A DNA stretch of 64,000 nucleotides. Source: Paenibacillus methanolicus. Its GTDB lineage: Bacteria; Bacillota; Bacilli; Paenibacillales; Paenibacillaceae. The stretch lies in contig NZ_VNHS01000001.1 of NCBI RefSeq assembly GCF_008124765.1, positions 868,001-932,000 of the forward strand, read 5' to 3'. This document shows, in pieces, positions 16,691 through 25,337 of the stretch; position 1 is the first letter of the stretch; every line of letters starts with the position of its first letter. A program made the position numbers and the translations under genes. Below the pieces are notes generated by a model that saw only the letters and a program-made list of their open reading frames with translations, searched no databases and had not been told where the DNA came from.

Positions 16691-17173
16691 ATGATGACGC
16701 GCCTCAAGCGCATAGCCGGCTTGACTGCGGTTATCCCGTTATTGCTGCAATTCACGGTTTGGGACGGCTCTACCGCTAATGCGGTAGTAATCAACGCAAC
16801 GAATGATTCTTCTTATCGGCTGCATGCGCCATCCGATACATCGAACGGCGCCGGTTTCGGCAGCACGGATCAGCTCGGTTTCTCCGGCAGCACGCCCGGT
16901 TATATCGTCGAACAAGGGACGCGGCCGGGCAACTTTCGACTACTTAGCACGCCTGCCGGCAATGGGAACCAGCCACTAGCGCCCCAACAGCGGGGGTTGT
17001 CGGGCAGCACGCCTGGTTACATCATGAATCAGCGGGCTATGCAGACAGAAGGCATTCGACCGTTTGGCGGCACGTTGGGCGGCGAGCGAGCCAACGACTT
17101 CGATTGGGGCTGGCTCGGACTCCTCGGTCTGATCGGATTGGCTGGCGCGCGGAGAAGAGCTTCGTCCGACTAA
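16691..17173 (+). CDS. WGxxGxxG-type exported surface protein
   Basis: About 160 aa. N-terminal signal peptide (KRIAG then a hydrophobic run, Ala-x-Ala near residue 29), a central Ser/Gly/Pro region with two copies of G(F/L)SGSTPGYI about 47 residues apart, and a C-terminal tripartite sorting-like tail: WGWLGLLGLIGL followed by Arg-Arg-Arg. This is the WGxxGxxG pattern seen in many Paenibacillus and Bacillus small secreted proteins. GAAAGGAG ends at 16680; ATG 16691 fits its spacing best, with ATGs at 16685 and 16694 as alternatives. Function unknown. Confidence 0.75.
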   Translation: MMTRLKRIAGLTAVIPLLLQFTVWDGSTANAVVINATNDSSYRLHAPSDTSNGAGFGSTDQLGFSGSTPGYIVEQGTRPGNFRLLSTPAGNGNQPLAPQQRGLSGSTPGYIMNQRAMQTEGIRPFGGTLGGERANDFDWGWLGLLGLIGLAGARRRASSD

Positions 17174-17246
17174 ACTGCCGCGTCTCATATCTTCAGAAGG
17201 AAGGCAGCATTTCATAAAGATCGCGCAGATGCCCAATGTCTTGACA

Positions 17247-17281
17247 AAGAAGCAGCCCGGATAGGTTCCAGGCTGCTTCTT
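17247..17281 (-). terminator. Terminator after ppaC
   Basis: AAGAAGCAGCC (17247-17257) pairs with GGCTGCTTCTT (17271-17281); read leftward only a short T run follows. Confidence 0.65.
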
Positions 17282-17295
17282 GCCGTAAAGCGATA

Positions 17296-18231
17296 TTAGG
17301 CCAGCTTGTTGAATGCTTCGGTCAGAACCGGCACGATTTGCGATTTGCGGGATACGACGCCTTTCAGTATCGCTTGGTTGTTCGACAGCGACACGTTGTA
17401 GGCTTGTTCGACCGCATTGGCTTTCGCGCCGAGCGCAAGGCCGACGGAGTCGTTGTTCAGAATGTCCGTTACGACGAATAAGAACAGATCAAGGCCTTTC
17501 TCGTTGATAACGCCCGTCAGCGCGTCTTCAAGTTCCGTTTGGCGGGAGAGCACGTCGTTCACGTCAACCGCGTTCACTTGCGCGATTTCGACCTTCGCCC
17601 CGCCCATGCTGAATTCTTTGGAATCGATAGAAATCAGCTGCGCGATCGTTTTGTCGCTCAGGTCGGCGCCGGCTTTCAGCATGTCCAGACCGTATGTATC
17701 GGCGTTCACGCCGGCGATGTCGGCCAGCTCGCGCGCTGCCGCCACGTCTTGCTCCGTGCAAGTCGGCGATTTGAACAGCAAGGAGTCGGAGATGATCGCC
17801 GATAGCATCAAACCCGCGATCGCTGGCGGGATTTGCTTGCCGTTCTCTTTGTACATTTTGTTCAAAATCGTCGCCGTACAGCCGACCGGTTCCGCGCGGA
17901 AGTACAGCGGGCCCGCCGTCTCGAAGTTCGCGATGCGGTGGTGGTCGATAACTTCAAGCACTTGCACTTGCTCGATATCGGAAGCGCTTTGTTGACGCTC
18001 GTTATGATCGACGAGGATGACGCCTTTCGCTTCGCTCGCGACCGTCTCGACGAGACGAGGCGCCTCGACTTTGAACGTATCCAACGCGAATTGCGTTTCG
18101 CCGCTTACCGCGCCGAGGCGGACCGGCTCAACGTTGAAGCCGAGCTGCGTTTTGAGATCGGCGTAGGCGATCGCGGAGCAGATTGTGTCGGTATCCGGAT
18201 TTTTATGTCCGAAGATGAGTACTTTTTCCAT
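17296..18231 (-). CDS. ppaC: Manganese-dependent inorganic pyrophosphatase
   Basis: Family II pyrophosphatase hydrolysing PPi to two phosphates; 311 aa, DHH superfamily. Seen: N-terminal [13 protein letters not shown] (metal ligands His-Asp-Asp, residues 8-20), LVDHNE (about 74-79), the DHH motif VIDHHRIA (about 95-102), and a C-terminal DHHA2 domain ending in [10 protein letters not shown] with the substrate-binding Ser-Arg-Lys. Length matches the family. ATG at 18231 follows AAGGAGA. A strong promoter is visible upstream at 18271-18299. Confidence 0.96.
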   Translation of the reverse strand: MEKVLIFGHKNPDTDTICSAIAYADLKTQLGFNVEPVRLGAVSGETQFALDTFKVEAPRLVETVASEAKGVILVDHNERQQSASDIEQVQVLEVIDHHRIANFETAGPLYFRAEPVGCTATILNKMYKENGKQIPPAIAGLMLSAIISDSLLFKSPTCTEQDVAAARELADIAGVNADTYGLDMLKAGADLSDKTIAQLISIDSKEFSMGGAKVEIAQVNAVDVNDVLSRQTELEDALTGVINEKGLDLFLFVVTDILNNDSVGLALGAKANAVEQAYNVSLSNNQAILKGVVSRKSQIVPVLTEAFNKLA

Positions 18232-18270
18232 GAATTCTGATCTCCTTACATGTTTATATTTGGCGATAAA

Positions 18271-18299
18271 AGTATACCTAAGATTGGTAATCAGTTCAA
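18271..18299 (-). promoter_or_regulatory. Sigma-A promoter of ppaC
   Basis: On the minus strand TTGAAC (18294-18299), 17 bases, TATACT (18271-18276), about 40 bases before the ppaC start. Confidence 0.75.
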
Positions 18300-18320
18300 G
18301 GTGAGAATCGATATCAAGGA

Positions 18321-18512
18321 CTATTCGTTCGGATCGCTCTCCATGCTGAAGATAATCGCATCGCGTCTGATTTTGCCGCTTTCCATGACGCGGTCAAGCT
18401 CCGCTTTGTCCATGACCTCGAACTCCGACGCCTCCATTTGCACGACATAGAAAGAGCGGTTTTGCTCGCGGAAGAAGATTTTGGCTTTATCGATGGCATA
18501 CTGTCGTGTCAT
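18321..18512 (-). CDS. Small hypothetical protein
   Basis: 63 aa, soluble, alpha/beta pattern ([20 protein letters not shown] followed by [16 protein letters not shown]). No recognised family. ATG at 18512 follows GAGAGGAG with good spacing; an in-frame ATG eleven codons upstream lacks a site. It stands upstream of ppaC in the same orientation, but the ppaC promoter lies between, so co-transcription is partial at most. The 200 bp upstream of it hold nothing I can name. Confidence 0.65.
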   Translation of the reverse strand: MTRQYAIDKAKIFFREQNRSFYVVQMEASEFEVMDKAELDRVMESGKIRRDAIIFSMESDPNE

Positions 18513-18714
18513 GACGGACTCCTCTCGGTAATCGCGGATTGTCAAAATGCAGAGCTAACGCCAAAACGCAGTTATGTATGACGAGTGCGCGCTATCTCGG
18601 CACGTCCACTTCATTGTACCAGAATCGCGGAACGCCGATAACATAAAAGATGTTCAAAATTCCGCAATTCCGGTACGCGAAATGATGATTCTACGTTACG
18701 CACCCTCTCTTTGC

Positions 18715-19983
18715 TCAGGACAATACAGGCTCAAGAACAACCGGTTTAAGCGCGTTCGTCCGATCCACGAACACGAAAGCGTCATACCGCGCGCTCATCG
18801 TCGAAGGGACATAATTGCCGAACCGTTCGTATTGCGGCTGATAGACGACGCCGATCGCGCGATGGCCGATGCGTTCGCCATAATCGGATTCTCTGCCGCG
18901 GAATAACAGCCAACCGCTCGCAACCCCCGCTTCGTGCATCGCATCCTCCCAGCTGCCTTCCATCGCTTTCGGCACCCGCATGGCCGCGGCTTGCGCCCCC
19001 CAGCTTCGGCCCGCGACGACCGTCCCCTCATAGGTGCCGAAACCGATCGCGAACACGTTCTCCGCGCCGAAGCGTTCCCTTGCCAGCTGGCCGACGTTCA
19101 CCATGCCTTCGTCCGCCATATCCGTTGCCCGCGCGTCTCCGATGTGGGTGTTGTGCGCCCACACGATGATTTTGGCATCATCCCCGTAAGCATTCATTAA
19201 TTGGGCCATGACCTCGGTCATATGCGTATCGCGAATATTCCATGAATCGGGGCCGCCATGGATCATGGCACGGTAGTAGCGTTCGGCATCCGCGGCGACA
19301 AGCGTGTTCATTACCGCGTTCAGCGACTCTTCATCCTTCAGATTCGTGCCCATACGGCGCATCCGCAGATCGCGCAGCAGATCGACGACTTCCTGCTCGC
19401 ATGACTCCCCTAGCGCGTAAGCGGCCGCGGCGCCGTAAGCCTGTTCGTCCCGTCCGTACGGCCCGAAGCACTCGTAAGCGCGGATGGCTTGATCCAGCTC
19501 CGGAGAATTCGTGTTGCGCAAATACCGAATTGTTTCCTCCATCGATTCCCATAGACTGTATACGTCGAAGCCGTAAATCCCGGCTCGATCATTCCCTTCG
19601 CGAATGCCGTTGAATGCCTTCAGCCATTGCGCGAACGTCTCGATTTCCTCATTCGCCCACATCCACTCCGGCCATCTGCCGAAACCCGCGAGCGCTCCCC
19701 GCGCCGTTGCGGCCGCTCCGGTATAATTCTTGATCCAGCGGTTAATCTCATAACAGGACGGCCAATCGCCTTCTACCGCGATAATCCGGAATCCTTTCCG
19801 TTCCAGCAGACGCTTGGTAATCTCCGCGCGCATCGTGTAGAACTCGCTCGTGCCATGAGACGCTTCGCCGAGCAAGACGATGCGGGCATCGCCGACCGCG
19901 TCCACGATCGCATCGTAATCGCCGGCCTGCGTCAACGGCTTCGCATCCCGGCGGATGGATTGCACCAGTAACGGATCTGCCAT
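18715..19983 (-). CDS. Erythromycin esterase-family protein
   Basis: 422 aa, cytoplasmic. The fold is that of EreA/EreB and related proteins: VLLGEASHGTSEFY (about 37-50, with the key His), AVEGDWPSCYEINRW (Glu near 71), the IVWAHNTHIGDARATD segment (about 272-287) and a conserved C-terminal VVYQPQYER. Members include true macrolide esterases and many chromosomal proteins of unknown substrate, so resistance should not be assumed. ATG at 19983 follows AAGGGGG. It stands alone and diverges from the uracil permease gene. Confidence 0.85.
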   Translation of the reverse strand: MADPLLVQSIRRDAKPLTQAGDYDAIVDAVGDARIVLLGEASHGTSEFYTMRAEITKRLLERKGFRIIAVEGDWPSCYEINRWIKNYTGAAATARGALAGFGRWPEWMWANEEIETFAQWLKAFNGIREGNDRAGIYGFDVYSLWESMEETIRYLRNTNSPELDQAIRAYECFGPYGRDEQAYGAAAAYALGESCEQEVVDLLRDLRMRRMGTNLKDEESLNAVMNTLVAADAERYYRAMIHGGPDSWNIRDTHMTEVMAQLMNAYGDDAKIIVWAHNTHIGDARATDMADEGMVNVGQLARERFGAENVFAIGFGTYEGTVVAGRSWGAQAAAMRVPKAMEGSWEDAMHEAGVASGWLLFRGRESDYGERIGHRAIGVVYQPQYERFGNYVPSTMSARYDAFVFVDRTNALKPVVLEPVLS

Positions 19984-20119
19984 GAATTCGTCCCCCTTTC
20001 AACTTGAACGAAGACAGTATTCCCAAGCCGCTCTCAAAAAAAATGGATGCCAAGCCATCGCCGTTCTGGTAAGATGTTCAAAGCAATTTCGACAATTCTC
20101 GCAATGGAGGAACTCACCC

Positions 20120-21403
20120 GTGGAACGAGTCATTCAGGTGGACGAACGTCCCCCGCTTATCCAGACGATCCCGCTCAGCCTGCAGCATCTATTCGCGATG
20201 TTCGGCTCGACGGTCCTCGTCCCCGTGCTGTTCGGCGTCGATGCCAGCACGATTCTGCTGATGAACGGTATCGGCACCCTGCTCTACTTACTCATTTGTA
20301 AAGGTAAAATTCCGGCTTACCTCGGCTCGAGCTTCGCGTTCCTGTCGCCCGTGCTGGCCGTTCTCGGCGGCAACGCCGAAGAGAATTATCCGTATGCGCT
20401 CGGCGCCTTTATCGTCGTCGGAGTCGTCTTTACGCTATTCGGTCTGCTCGTCCAAGCGGTCGGCACGAAGTGGATCGACGTCATTTTCCCGCCGGCGGCC
20501 ATGGGCGCCATCGTCGCGATCATCGGGCTAGAGCTCGTGCCGACGGCAGCCGGCATGGCGGGCTGGATTCAATCGCCTAGCGCCCCGGTCGATCCGGCAT
20601 GGAGCCCGGATCCGGACGCGGTCATCGTGTCCGCCGCGACGCTCGCGATCATTATTCTCGGCAACGTCTTATTCAGAGGCTTCATGAAGATCATCCCGAT
20701 TCTGATCGGATTCGTGGCCGGCTATGTGCTCGCATGGGCGATGGGCATGGTCGATTTTACGTCCGTCTCCGAAGCAAGCGTGTTCGCGGCGCCGACGTTC
20801 ACGCTGCCGCAGTTCAAGCTGGCGACGATCCTGACGATTCTGCCTGCCGCGCTCGTTGTCATTGCCGAACATATCGGACACCTCATCGTAACCGAGAATA
20901 TTACCGGCCGTCCGCTGACCAAGGAGCCCGGCCTTCACCGCTCGCTGCTCGGCAACGGCATCTCGACGATTCTGTCCGGCTTCGTCGGTTCGACGCCGAA
21001 TACGACGTACGGCGAGAATATCGGCGTCATGACGCTGACCCGCGTCTACTCCGTATTCGTCATCGGCGGAGCGGCGATTCTGGCGATCGTGCTCTCCTTC
21101 TTGGGCAAGTTGTCCGCGATCATCTCGGTCGTGCCTCAACCGGTGCTTGGCGGCGTCTCGCTCATGCTGTTCGGCGTCATCGCGGTTGCGGGCATCCGGA
21201 TGTTGATCGAGACCAAGGTGGACTACGGCAAACCGCAAAATATCATTTTGACGACGGTCGTGCTCGTGATCGGGCTAAGCGGCACGAAGCTGACGATGGG
21301 CGGCATCGAGCTGAAAGGCATGGTGCTGGCGACGATCGCGGCCATCGTGCTCAGCCTCATCTTTAAGCTGATCGAAGTCCTCAACATCGGCAACGAGAAA
21401 TAA
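20120..21403 (+). CDS. Uracil permease (NCS2 / UraA family)
   Basis: Nucleobase:cation symporter, 427 aa, about 12-14 membrane segments in two 7-helix repeats. Seen: SLQHLFAMFGSTVLVP (helix 1, with the QH motif), YLGSSFAFLSPV (helix 3), VIAEHIGHL (the substrate-binding Glu of the uracil group) and GSTPNTTYGENIG (helix 10). GTG at 20120 is 8 bases after GGAGGA; the frame is open further upstream, but without a start signal. No PyrR-type attenuator is evident in the short leader. Xanthine or another base cannot be excluded without testing. Confidence 0.88.
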   Translation: MERVIQVDERPPLIQTIPLSLQHLFAMFGSTVLVPVLFGVDASTILLMNGIGTLLYLLICKGKIPAYLGSSFAFLSPVLAVLGGNAEENYPYALGAFIVVGVVFTLFGLLVQAVGTKWIDVIFPPAAMGAIVAIIGLELVPTAAGMAGWIQSPSAPVDPAWSPDPDAVIVSAATLAIIILGNVLFRGFMKIIPILIGFVAGYVLAWAMGMVDFTSVSEASVFAAPTFTLPQFKLATILTILPAALVVIAEHIGHLIVTENITGRPLTKEPGLHRSLLGNGISTILSGFVGSTPNTTYGENIGVMTLTRVYSVFVIGGAAILAIVLSFLGKLSAIISVVPQPVLGGVSLMLFGVIAVAGIRMLIETKVDYGKPQNIILTTVVLVIGLSGTKLTMGGIELKGMVLATIAAIVLSLIFKLIEVLNIGNEK

Positions 21404-21426
21404 TAGCCTTGCGCTTGCGAATTGAA

Positions 21427-21475
21427 AAAGGCAGCATGAAACCCGGGTAGACCGACGTTTCCAGCTGCCTTTTTG
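21427..21475. terminator. Bidirectional terminator after the permease gene
   Basis: AAAGGCAGC (21427-21435) pairs with GCTGCCTTT (21464-21472), with an inner GAAAC/GTTTC extension and T runs on both sides. Confidence 0.85.
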
Positions 21476-21502
21476 CTTTGCTCGACTTCCCGTACCTTGC
21501 GC

Positions 21503-22084
21503 CTAAAATCCAAGCATAGGCGCGACCTCCTCCACCCAACGGCCGTCCGCATCCGCCTTCAGGGTCATCCAGCCTAGCTCGATTGCCGCCTGCAGATTAT
21601 GCGACTGGTCGTCGACGAACAACACCGGCGCGCCAGCAGGAAGTCTCGAAGCAACTCGGCGAAAAATCTCCGGCTGCGGCTTGGCGCAACCGACCTCGCT
21701 CGATATCGTGACGCTCGCGAATAACGGCAGCTCCTTCGCCAAGACGGGGAGGAGCCATTCCGCCCGGTGATTACTGAGCAGATGAAGATCCGCGTGCGCA
21801 CGCCATTCCGCAAGCCGGTTCAAGGCAGGTAGCCTCGCCAGATTCGCCGTCAGCAGTAGACGGGCCGACGACACGTCCACGCTTGGATAACCGCCGGCCA
21901 TCCAGTTCCAGAACTCGGCTTCCGTCACCTCTCCCCTCCACAACGGCGCGCTCATGGTTGCTTTATAGTGGGGTACGATCGACTCGTATGATATCGATGA
22001 GCGATCGCAAAGTTGCTCCCAGAACATCGGCGACAGGTTGCTGACGAGGACGCCACCCGCATCCAGTATGAGTTGTGTACGCAA
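21503..22084 (-). CDS. HAD-superfamily hydrolase (subfamily IA)
   Basis: Phosphatase-like protein of 193 aa. Motif I is LILDAGGVL: the nucleophile Asp is present and the usual second Asp is replaced by Gly, as is common in the YihX-like branch. Motif II lies in HLLSNH, motif III at GCAKPQPEIF (Lys) and motif IV at VLFVDDQSHN (Asp-Asp). Substrate probably a small sugar phosphate or nucleotide, unproven. The start is most likely TTG at 22084 after GGCGGTGG; no ATG occurs at the right place and the frame upstream does not look coding. Confidence 0.8.
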   Translation of the reverse strand: MRTQLILDAGGVLVSNLSPMFWEQLCDRSSISYESIVPHYKATMSAPLWRGEVTEAEFWNWMAGGYPSVDVSSARLLLTANLARLPALNRLAEWRAHADLHLLSNHRAEWLLPVLAKELPLFASVTISSEVGCAKPQPEIFRRVASRLPAGAPVLFVDDQSHNLQAAIELGWMTLKADADGRWVEEVAPMLGF

Positions 22085-22288
22085 TCGTATGCCACCGCCT
22101 TTAGATTGAACGCTCGTCCTTATTATAGAAAGGGAAATCCATAATTGACAAGCGAGACTGGCCGAACGGACCAACGATATGGTAATGATTCCCTGGCCAT
22201 GCTAAAATGCGAAGTGGACGACATCATCATCCTCAATATGAGCAGCGCTCAACTACTTGCATTCGAGAGATGAAATGAGGGATAGCCC

Positions 22289-23062
22289 ATGAATCGATTA
22301 CGGCACAAAATCGCCATCGTCACCGGCGCGAGCCGACCGAACGGGATCGGCGCCGCCGTCTGCCGCGAGCTAGCCGGGCAGGGGGCCGATATCTTCTTCA
22401 CGCATTACGCGAGTTATGATCGGGAGCTCGGTTTCGCCGATGCAGACCCGGGATACCCGGAGTTGCTAGCCGAGGAGCTCCGCGCTCTGAGAGTGCGCGC
22501 ATCGCACGCGAGCGTCGATCTGTCCGATCCGGCAGCGCCTGAGAGGCTGCTTAACCAAATCATCGGCGAACTGGGTCTCCCCGATGTGCTCGTCAATAAT
22601 GCGACGCACAGCATCGACATCGACTTTCAGGCGCTCTCCGCGGACAATCTGGATCTGCATTATCAAGTGAATCTTCGGGGGACTGCGGTGTTATCGACCG
22701 TCTTTGCCAAACGGTTGGACAACCGCAAAGGCGGACGCATCATTAACCTGACATCCGGACAGGACAGAGGGCCAATGCCGGGCAATCTCGCATACGCCGC
22801 GACCAAAGGCGCCGTATCCGCGTTCACCGTCTCGCTTGCGGCCGAACTCGCCTACCGGCACATCACGGTCAATGCCGTCGATCCCGGTCCGACCGCGACC
22901 GGTTGGATGACGCCCGAGCTCGAAGCCCACTTGCTGACCCGCTTCCCGATGGGTCGCATCGGGAAACCCGAGGACGCGGCCAAGCTGATCGCCTTCCTCG
23001 CCAGCGACGATGCCGCCTGGATCACCGGACAAATCATCCATTCCGACGGCGGCTTCAGGTAA
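22289..23062 (+). CDS. SDR-family oxidoreductase
   Basis: 257-aa short-chain dehydrogenase. Seen: nucleotide site TGASRPNGIG (12-21; the two-residue insert before GIG is seen in FabG-like relatives with long glycine motifs), NNAT (about 108-111), catalytic Ser in LTSGQ, Tyr and Lys in YAATKG (about 170-175), and the C-terminal ITGQIIHSDGG. ATG at 22289 follows GAGGGA. Monocistronic, ending at a strong terminator. Reaction and cofactor preference cannot be assigned. Confidence 0.88.
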   Translation: MNRLRHKIAIVTGASRPNGIGAAVCRELAGQGADIFFTHYASYDRELGFADADPGYPELLAEELRALRVRASHASVDLSDPAAPERLLNQIIGELGLPDVLVNNATHSIDIDFQALSADNLDLHYQVNLRGTAVLSTVFAKRLDNRKGGRIINLTSGQDRGPMPGNLAYAATKGAVSAFTVSLAAELAYRHITVNAVDPGPTATGWMTPELEAHLLTRFPMGRIGKPEDAAKLIAFLASDDAAWITGQIIHSDGGFR

Positions 23063-23081
23063 GCCTATCGTACGCCAACGC

Positions 23082-23130
23082 CAAATAGCCATCCTCCGAA
23101 TACGATAGATAGACGGAGAATGGCTATTTG
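23082..23130. terminator. Bidirectional terminator between SDR and grx genes
   Basis: CAAATAGCCAT (23082-23092) pairs with ATGGCTATTTG (23120-23130), reinforced by CTCCG/CGGAG inside. Confidence 0.85.
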
Positions 23131-23175
23131 CTTGGGATAACGCTTGTCTAATGTTAGGAGTACGCTTTAAGTCGC

Positions 23176-23424
23176 TTATGCTTGCAGTTCGGCTACCGCT
23201 TTGTTCAATTGCGTTTGGTTGAAGCCGAGGATCTTGTACTCGCCGATGACCGTTACCGGCACGGAACGCATGCCCGTGTTCCACAGCTCTTCCGCGTAAG
23301 CTTCGTTCAGATCGATGTTACGCTCCTCGAAAGCTACGCCCTTGTCGTTCAAATATTGCTTCACGTTCTTGCAGTAGTTGCAGTGCGTGCTGGAATAAAC
23401 AATCGCTTGCGCTTGGTCGGACAT
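23176..23424 (-). CDS. Glutaredoxin/NrdH-like redoxin
   Basis: 82-aa thioredoxin-fold redoxin. Active site CNYC (about residues 16-19), the cis-proline in SVPVT and the C-terminal ILGFNQTQLNKA helix are visible. ATG at 23424 follows GAGGAGAG; an in-frame ATG eleven codons upstream is disfavoured. It lies 56 bp downstream of trxB in the same orientation and is probably co-transcribed with it, consistent with reduction by thioredoxin reductase as known for NrdH-type redoxins. A bacilliredoxin-like role is possible. Confidence 0.85.
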   Translation of the reverse strand: MSDQAQAIVYSSTHCNYCKNVKQYLNDKGVAFEERNIDLNEAYAEELWNTGMRSVPVTVIGEYKILGFNQTQLNKAVAELQA

Positions 23425-23480
23425 TCGAAATCTCTCCTCTATGTTCAAGGTGTTCAAAGAATAGAATTGAGGGTCAAAGA

Positions 23481-24425
23481 TTACGCGTGTACGTGCGTTT
23501 CAACCTCTTCTAGATAACGCTCGCAGTCGAGCGCCGCCATGCAGCCCGATCCCGCGGCGCTGATCGCCTGGCGGTAACGGCTGTCCTGCACGTCGCCGCA
23601 CGCGAACACGCCCGGTACGTTCGTCAGCGTCGTGCCCGGCTGAACGAGGATGTAGCCCGTCTCGTCGGTCGTAATCTGACCGCCGAGGAATTTCGTGTTC
23701 GGCGTATGGCCGATCGCGATGAAGATGCCACTTGCTTCGATGATTTCTTCTTGGCCGGACTCGTTGTTCAGCACTTTCAAGCCTTTCACGCCGCTATCGT
23801 CCGCTACGACTTCCAATGGCGTGCGGTTCAGGCTCCAGCTGACTTTCTCGTTGGCGCGAGCGCGATCTTGCATAATCTTCGAAGCGCGAAGCTCCGTGCG
23901 TCGGTTCACCAGCACGACCTCGGAAGCGAAGCGCGTAAGGAAGTTCGCCTCTTCCATCGCGGAATCGCCGCCGCCGACTACGATGATTTTCTTGCCGCGG
24001 AAGAAGAAACCGTCGCAAGTCGCGCACGTGCTGACGCCGCGGCCCACGTTATCGCGCTCGCCCGGAATGCCGAGATACTTCGCCGATGCGCCGGTCGATA
24101 CGATGATCGACTCCGCCTGCAGCTCGCCGATGCCTTCCACGTTCAGCGTGAACGGACGCTTCGACAGGTCGACGCTGTTCACCCAGCCCGAGCGGAATTC
24201 CGCGCCGAAACGCTCCGCTTGCTGGCGCATGTTCGCCATCAGTTCAGGGCCCATGATGCCATCCGGGAAGCCCGGGAAATTCTCGACTTCCGTCGTTGTC
24301 GTCAATTGACCGCCTGGTTCTGGACCTTCGATTACGAGCGGGCTCAGGTTGGCGCGCGCCAAGTAGATTGCAGATGTAAGGCCGCCGGGGCCGGTTCCGA
24401 TAATAATGGTTTTGTAGACTGTCAT
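23481..24425 (-). CDS. trxB: Thioredoxin reductase
   Basis: NADPH-dependent flavoenzyme, 314 aa. FAD site GTGPGG (10-15), redox centre CATC (134-137), NADPH site VVGGGDSAMEEA (about 154-165), and C-terminal FAD contact GVFACGDVQD with the RQAISAAGSG helix. ATG at 24425 follows CGGAGGAAC; the reading frame is open 45 codons upstream without a start signal. First gene of a trxB-redoxin operon. A palindrome shared with the neighbouring Fur-family gene lies 40 bp upstream of the start. Confidence 0.96.
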   Translation of the reverse strand: MTVYKTIIIGTGPGGLTSAIYLARANLSPLVIEGPEPGGQLTTTTEVENFPGFPDGIMGPELMANMRQQAERFGAEFRSGWVNSVDLSKRPFTLNVEGIGELQAESIIVSTGASAKYLGIPGERDNVGRGVSTCATCDGFFFRGKKIIVVGGGDSAMEEANFLTRFASEVVLVNRRTELRASKIMQDRARANEKVSWSLNRTPLEVVADDSGVKGLKVLNNESGQEEIIEASGIFIAIGHTPNTKFLGGQITTDETGYILVQPGTTLTNVPGVFACGDVQDSRYRQAISAAGSGCMAALDCERYLEEVETHVHA

Positions 24426-24464
24426 GATAGTTCCTCCGTTCCATGGTTCCAACATTTTTAAATT

Positions 24465-24477
24465 TAAACTTAGTTTA
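24465..24477. promoter_or_regulatory. Palindromic operator upstream of trxB
   Basis: TAAACTTAGTTTA is a perfect 6-1-6 palindrome about 40 bases before the trxB start. A TTGAAT -35-like element lies at 24492-24497 on the minus strand, so the palindrome would overlap the promoter. The same 13-mer with one change occurs in the promoter of the Fur-family gene at 25732-25744. Confidence 0.6.
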
Positions 24478-24550
24478 GCTCTCGTGCTTACATTCAAAGG
24501 ATACCATAGCGAATCATGATGATGCATGAAGTCTTTATGAAGACAAAATG

Positions 24551-24579
24551 AAACCTTCATGAAGATCTCATGAAGGTTT
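24551..24579 (-). terminator. Terminator of the regulator operon
   Basis: AAACCTTCATGA (24551-24562) pairs with TCATGAAGGTTT (24568-24579); read leftward it is followed by CATTTTG. Confidence 0.75.
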
Positions 24580-24596
24580 CGTGAAGATTTCGGCCT

Positions 24597-25337
24597 TTAG
24601 TCCGCAATTCGGTATCCAACGCCGCGAACCGTCACGATATAGTACGGTTTCTTCGGGTCGTCGCCGAGTTTGTGGCGTAAGCTCTTAATATGCACGTCTA
24701 CGGAGTTGCTTCCGCCAAAATAGCCGTCGCCCCAGAGCCGCTCCATAATATCCTGGCGCGTCAATACGCTTCCGCCGCTGGTCAGCAGCGCCTTGAGCAT
24801 ATCGAATTCCGTCTTCGTCAAATTGATCGGCTGCCCCGCCCGCTGCACCGTCATCCGCTTCAAATCGACCGCGATGTCCTTCAGCAGCAGCTGTTCGCCA
24901 TGTTCGGGAGCTGATGCATTGGCAGGTTGGCCTTGTTCGGCTAACCGCTCGATGACGGCAAGCGCGCCTTCCAGCGGCTGCGGCCATACGAGCACGTTCT
25001 CGCCCATCGCCTCCTCTTCTCCGTGAACGAGCGTGAGCTGCGCGCCGCCGCCAGCATATTGCACCTTCTCCCCGAAGCCTCCGCGCGTGCGGTCGACGAC
25101 GAGCAGGTCGGCCTGCAGCATCGACAGCGCCGGATCGTGCTCGTGATGGAAGACGAGCACGTCGTAGCACCGCGTCGTGAGCGCGGCTACCAGCGCGCGC
25201 AAGGAAGCCGGGAGAGGACTTACGATAATAATGCGGCGGGTGGTGTTGCAGTAGTCGCCTTCGTCGAATGCATCGGGCAACCCCGTCCATGCCGCCTGCA
25301 TCTCCGTCACTGCACGGTCGTCCTCTGTTCTCTGCAT
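24597..25337 (-). CDS. Orphan OmpR/PhoB-type winged-helix regulator with degenerate receiver
   Basis: 246 aa. The C-terminal half (about 147-246) is a clear OmpR/PhoB winged helix (LTKTEFDMLKALL, SVDVHIKSLRHKLGDD, YYIVTVRGVGYRI). The N-terminal part (about 33-140) has receiver-like alternation; an Asp sits at the phosphoacceptor position (LLVVDRT, Asp 82), but the acidic pair after strand 1 is missing (IIIVSPLP). No histidine kinase is nearby. The start at 25337 follows GGGGTG and overlaps the end of the Fur-family gene by 31 bp, so the two are co-translated. Phosphorylation-independent control is plausible but inferred. Confidence 0.83.
   Translation of the reverse strand: MQRTEDDRAVTEMQAAWTGLPDAFDEGDYCNTTRRIIIVSPLPASLRALVAALTTRCYDVLVFHHEHDPALSMLQADLLVVDRTRGGFGEKVQYAGGGAQLTLVHGEEEAMGENVLVWPQPLEGALAVIERLAEQGQPANASAPEHGEQLLLKDIAVDLKRMTVQRAGQPINLTKTEFDMLKALLTSGGSVLTRQDIMERLWGDGYFGGSNSVDVHIKSLRHKLGDDPKKPYYIVTVRGVGYRIAD

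Noticed and set aside
18715..19983. Macrolide resistance gene
   Set aside because: Only family resemblance to erythromycin esterases; many chromosomal members have other or unknown substrates, and there are no signs of transfer.
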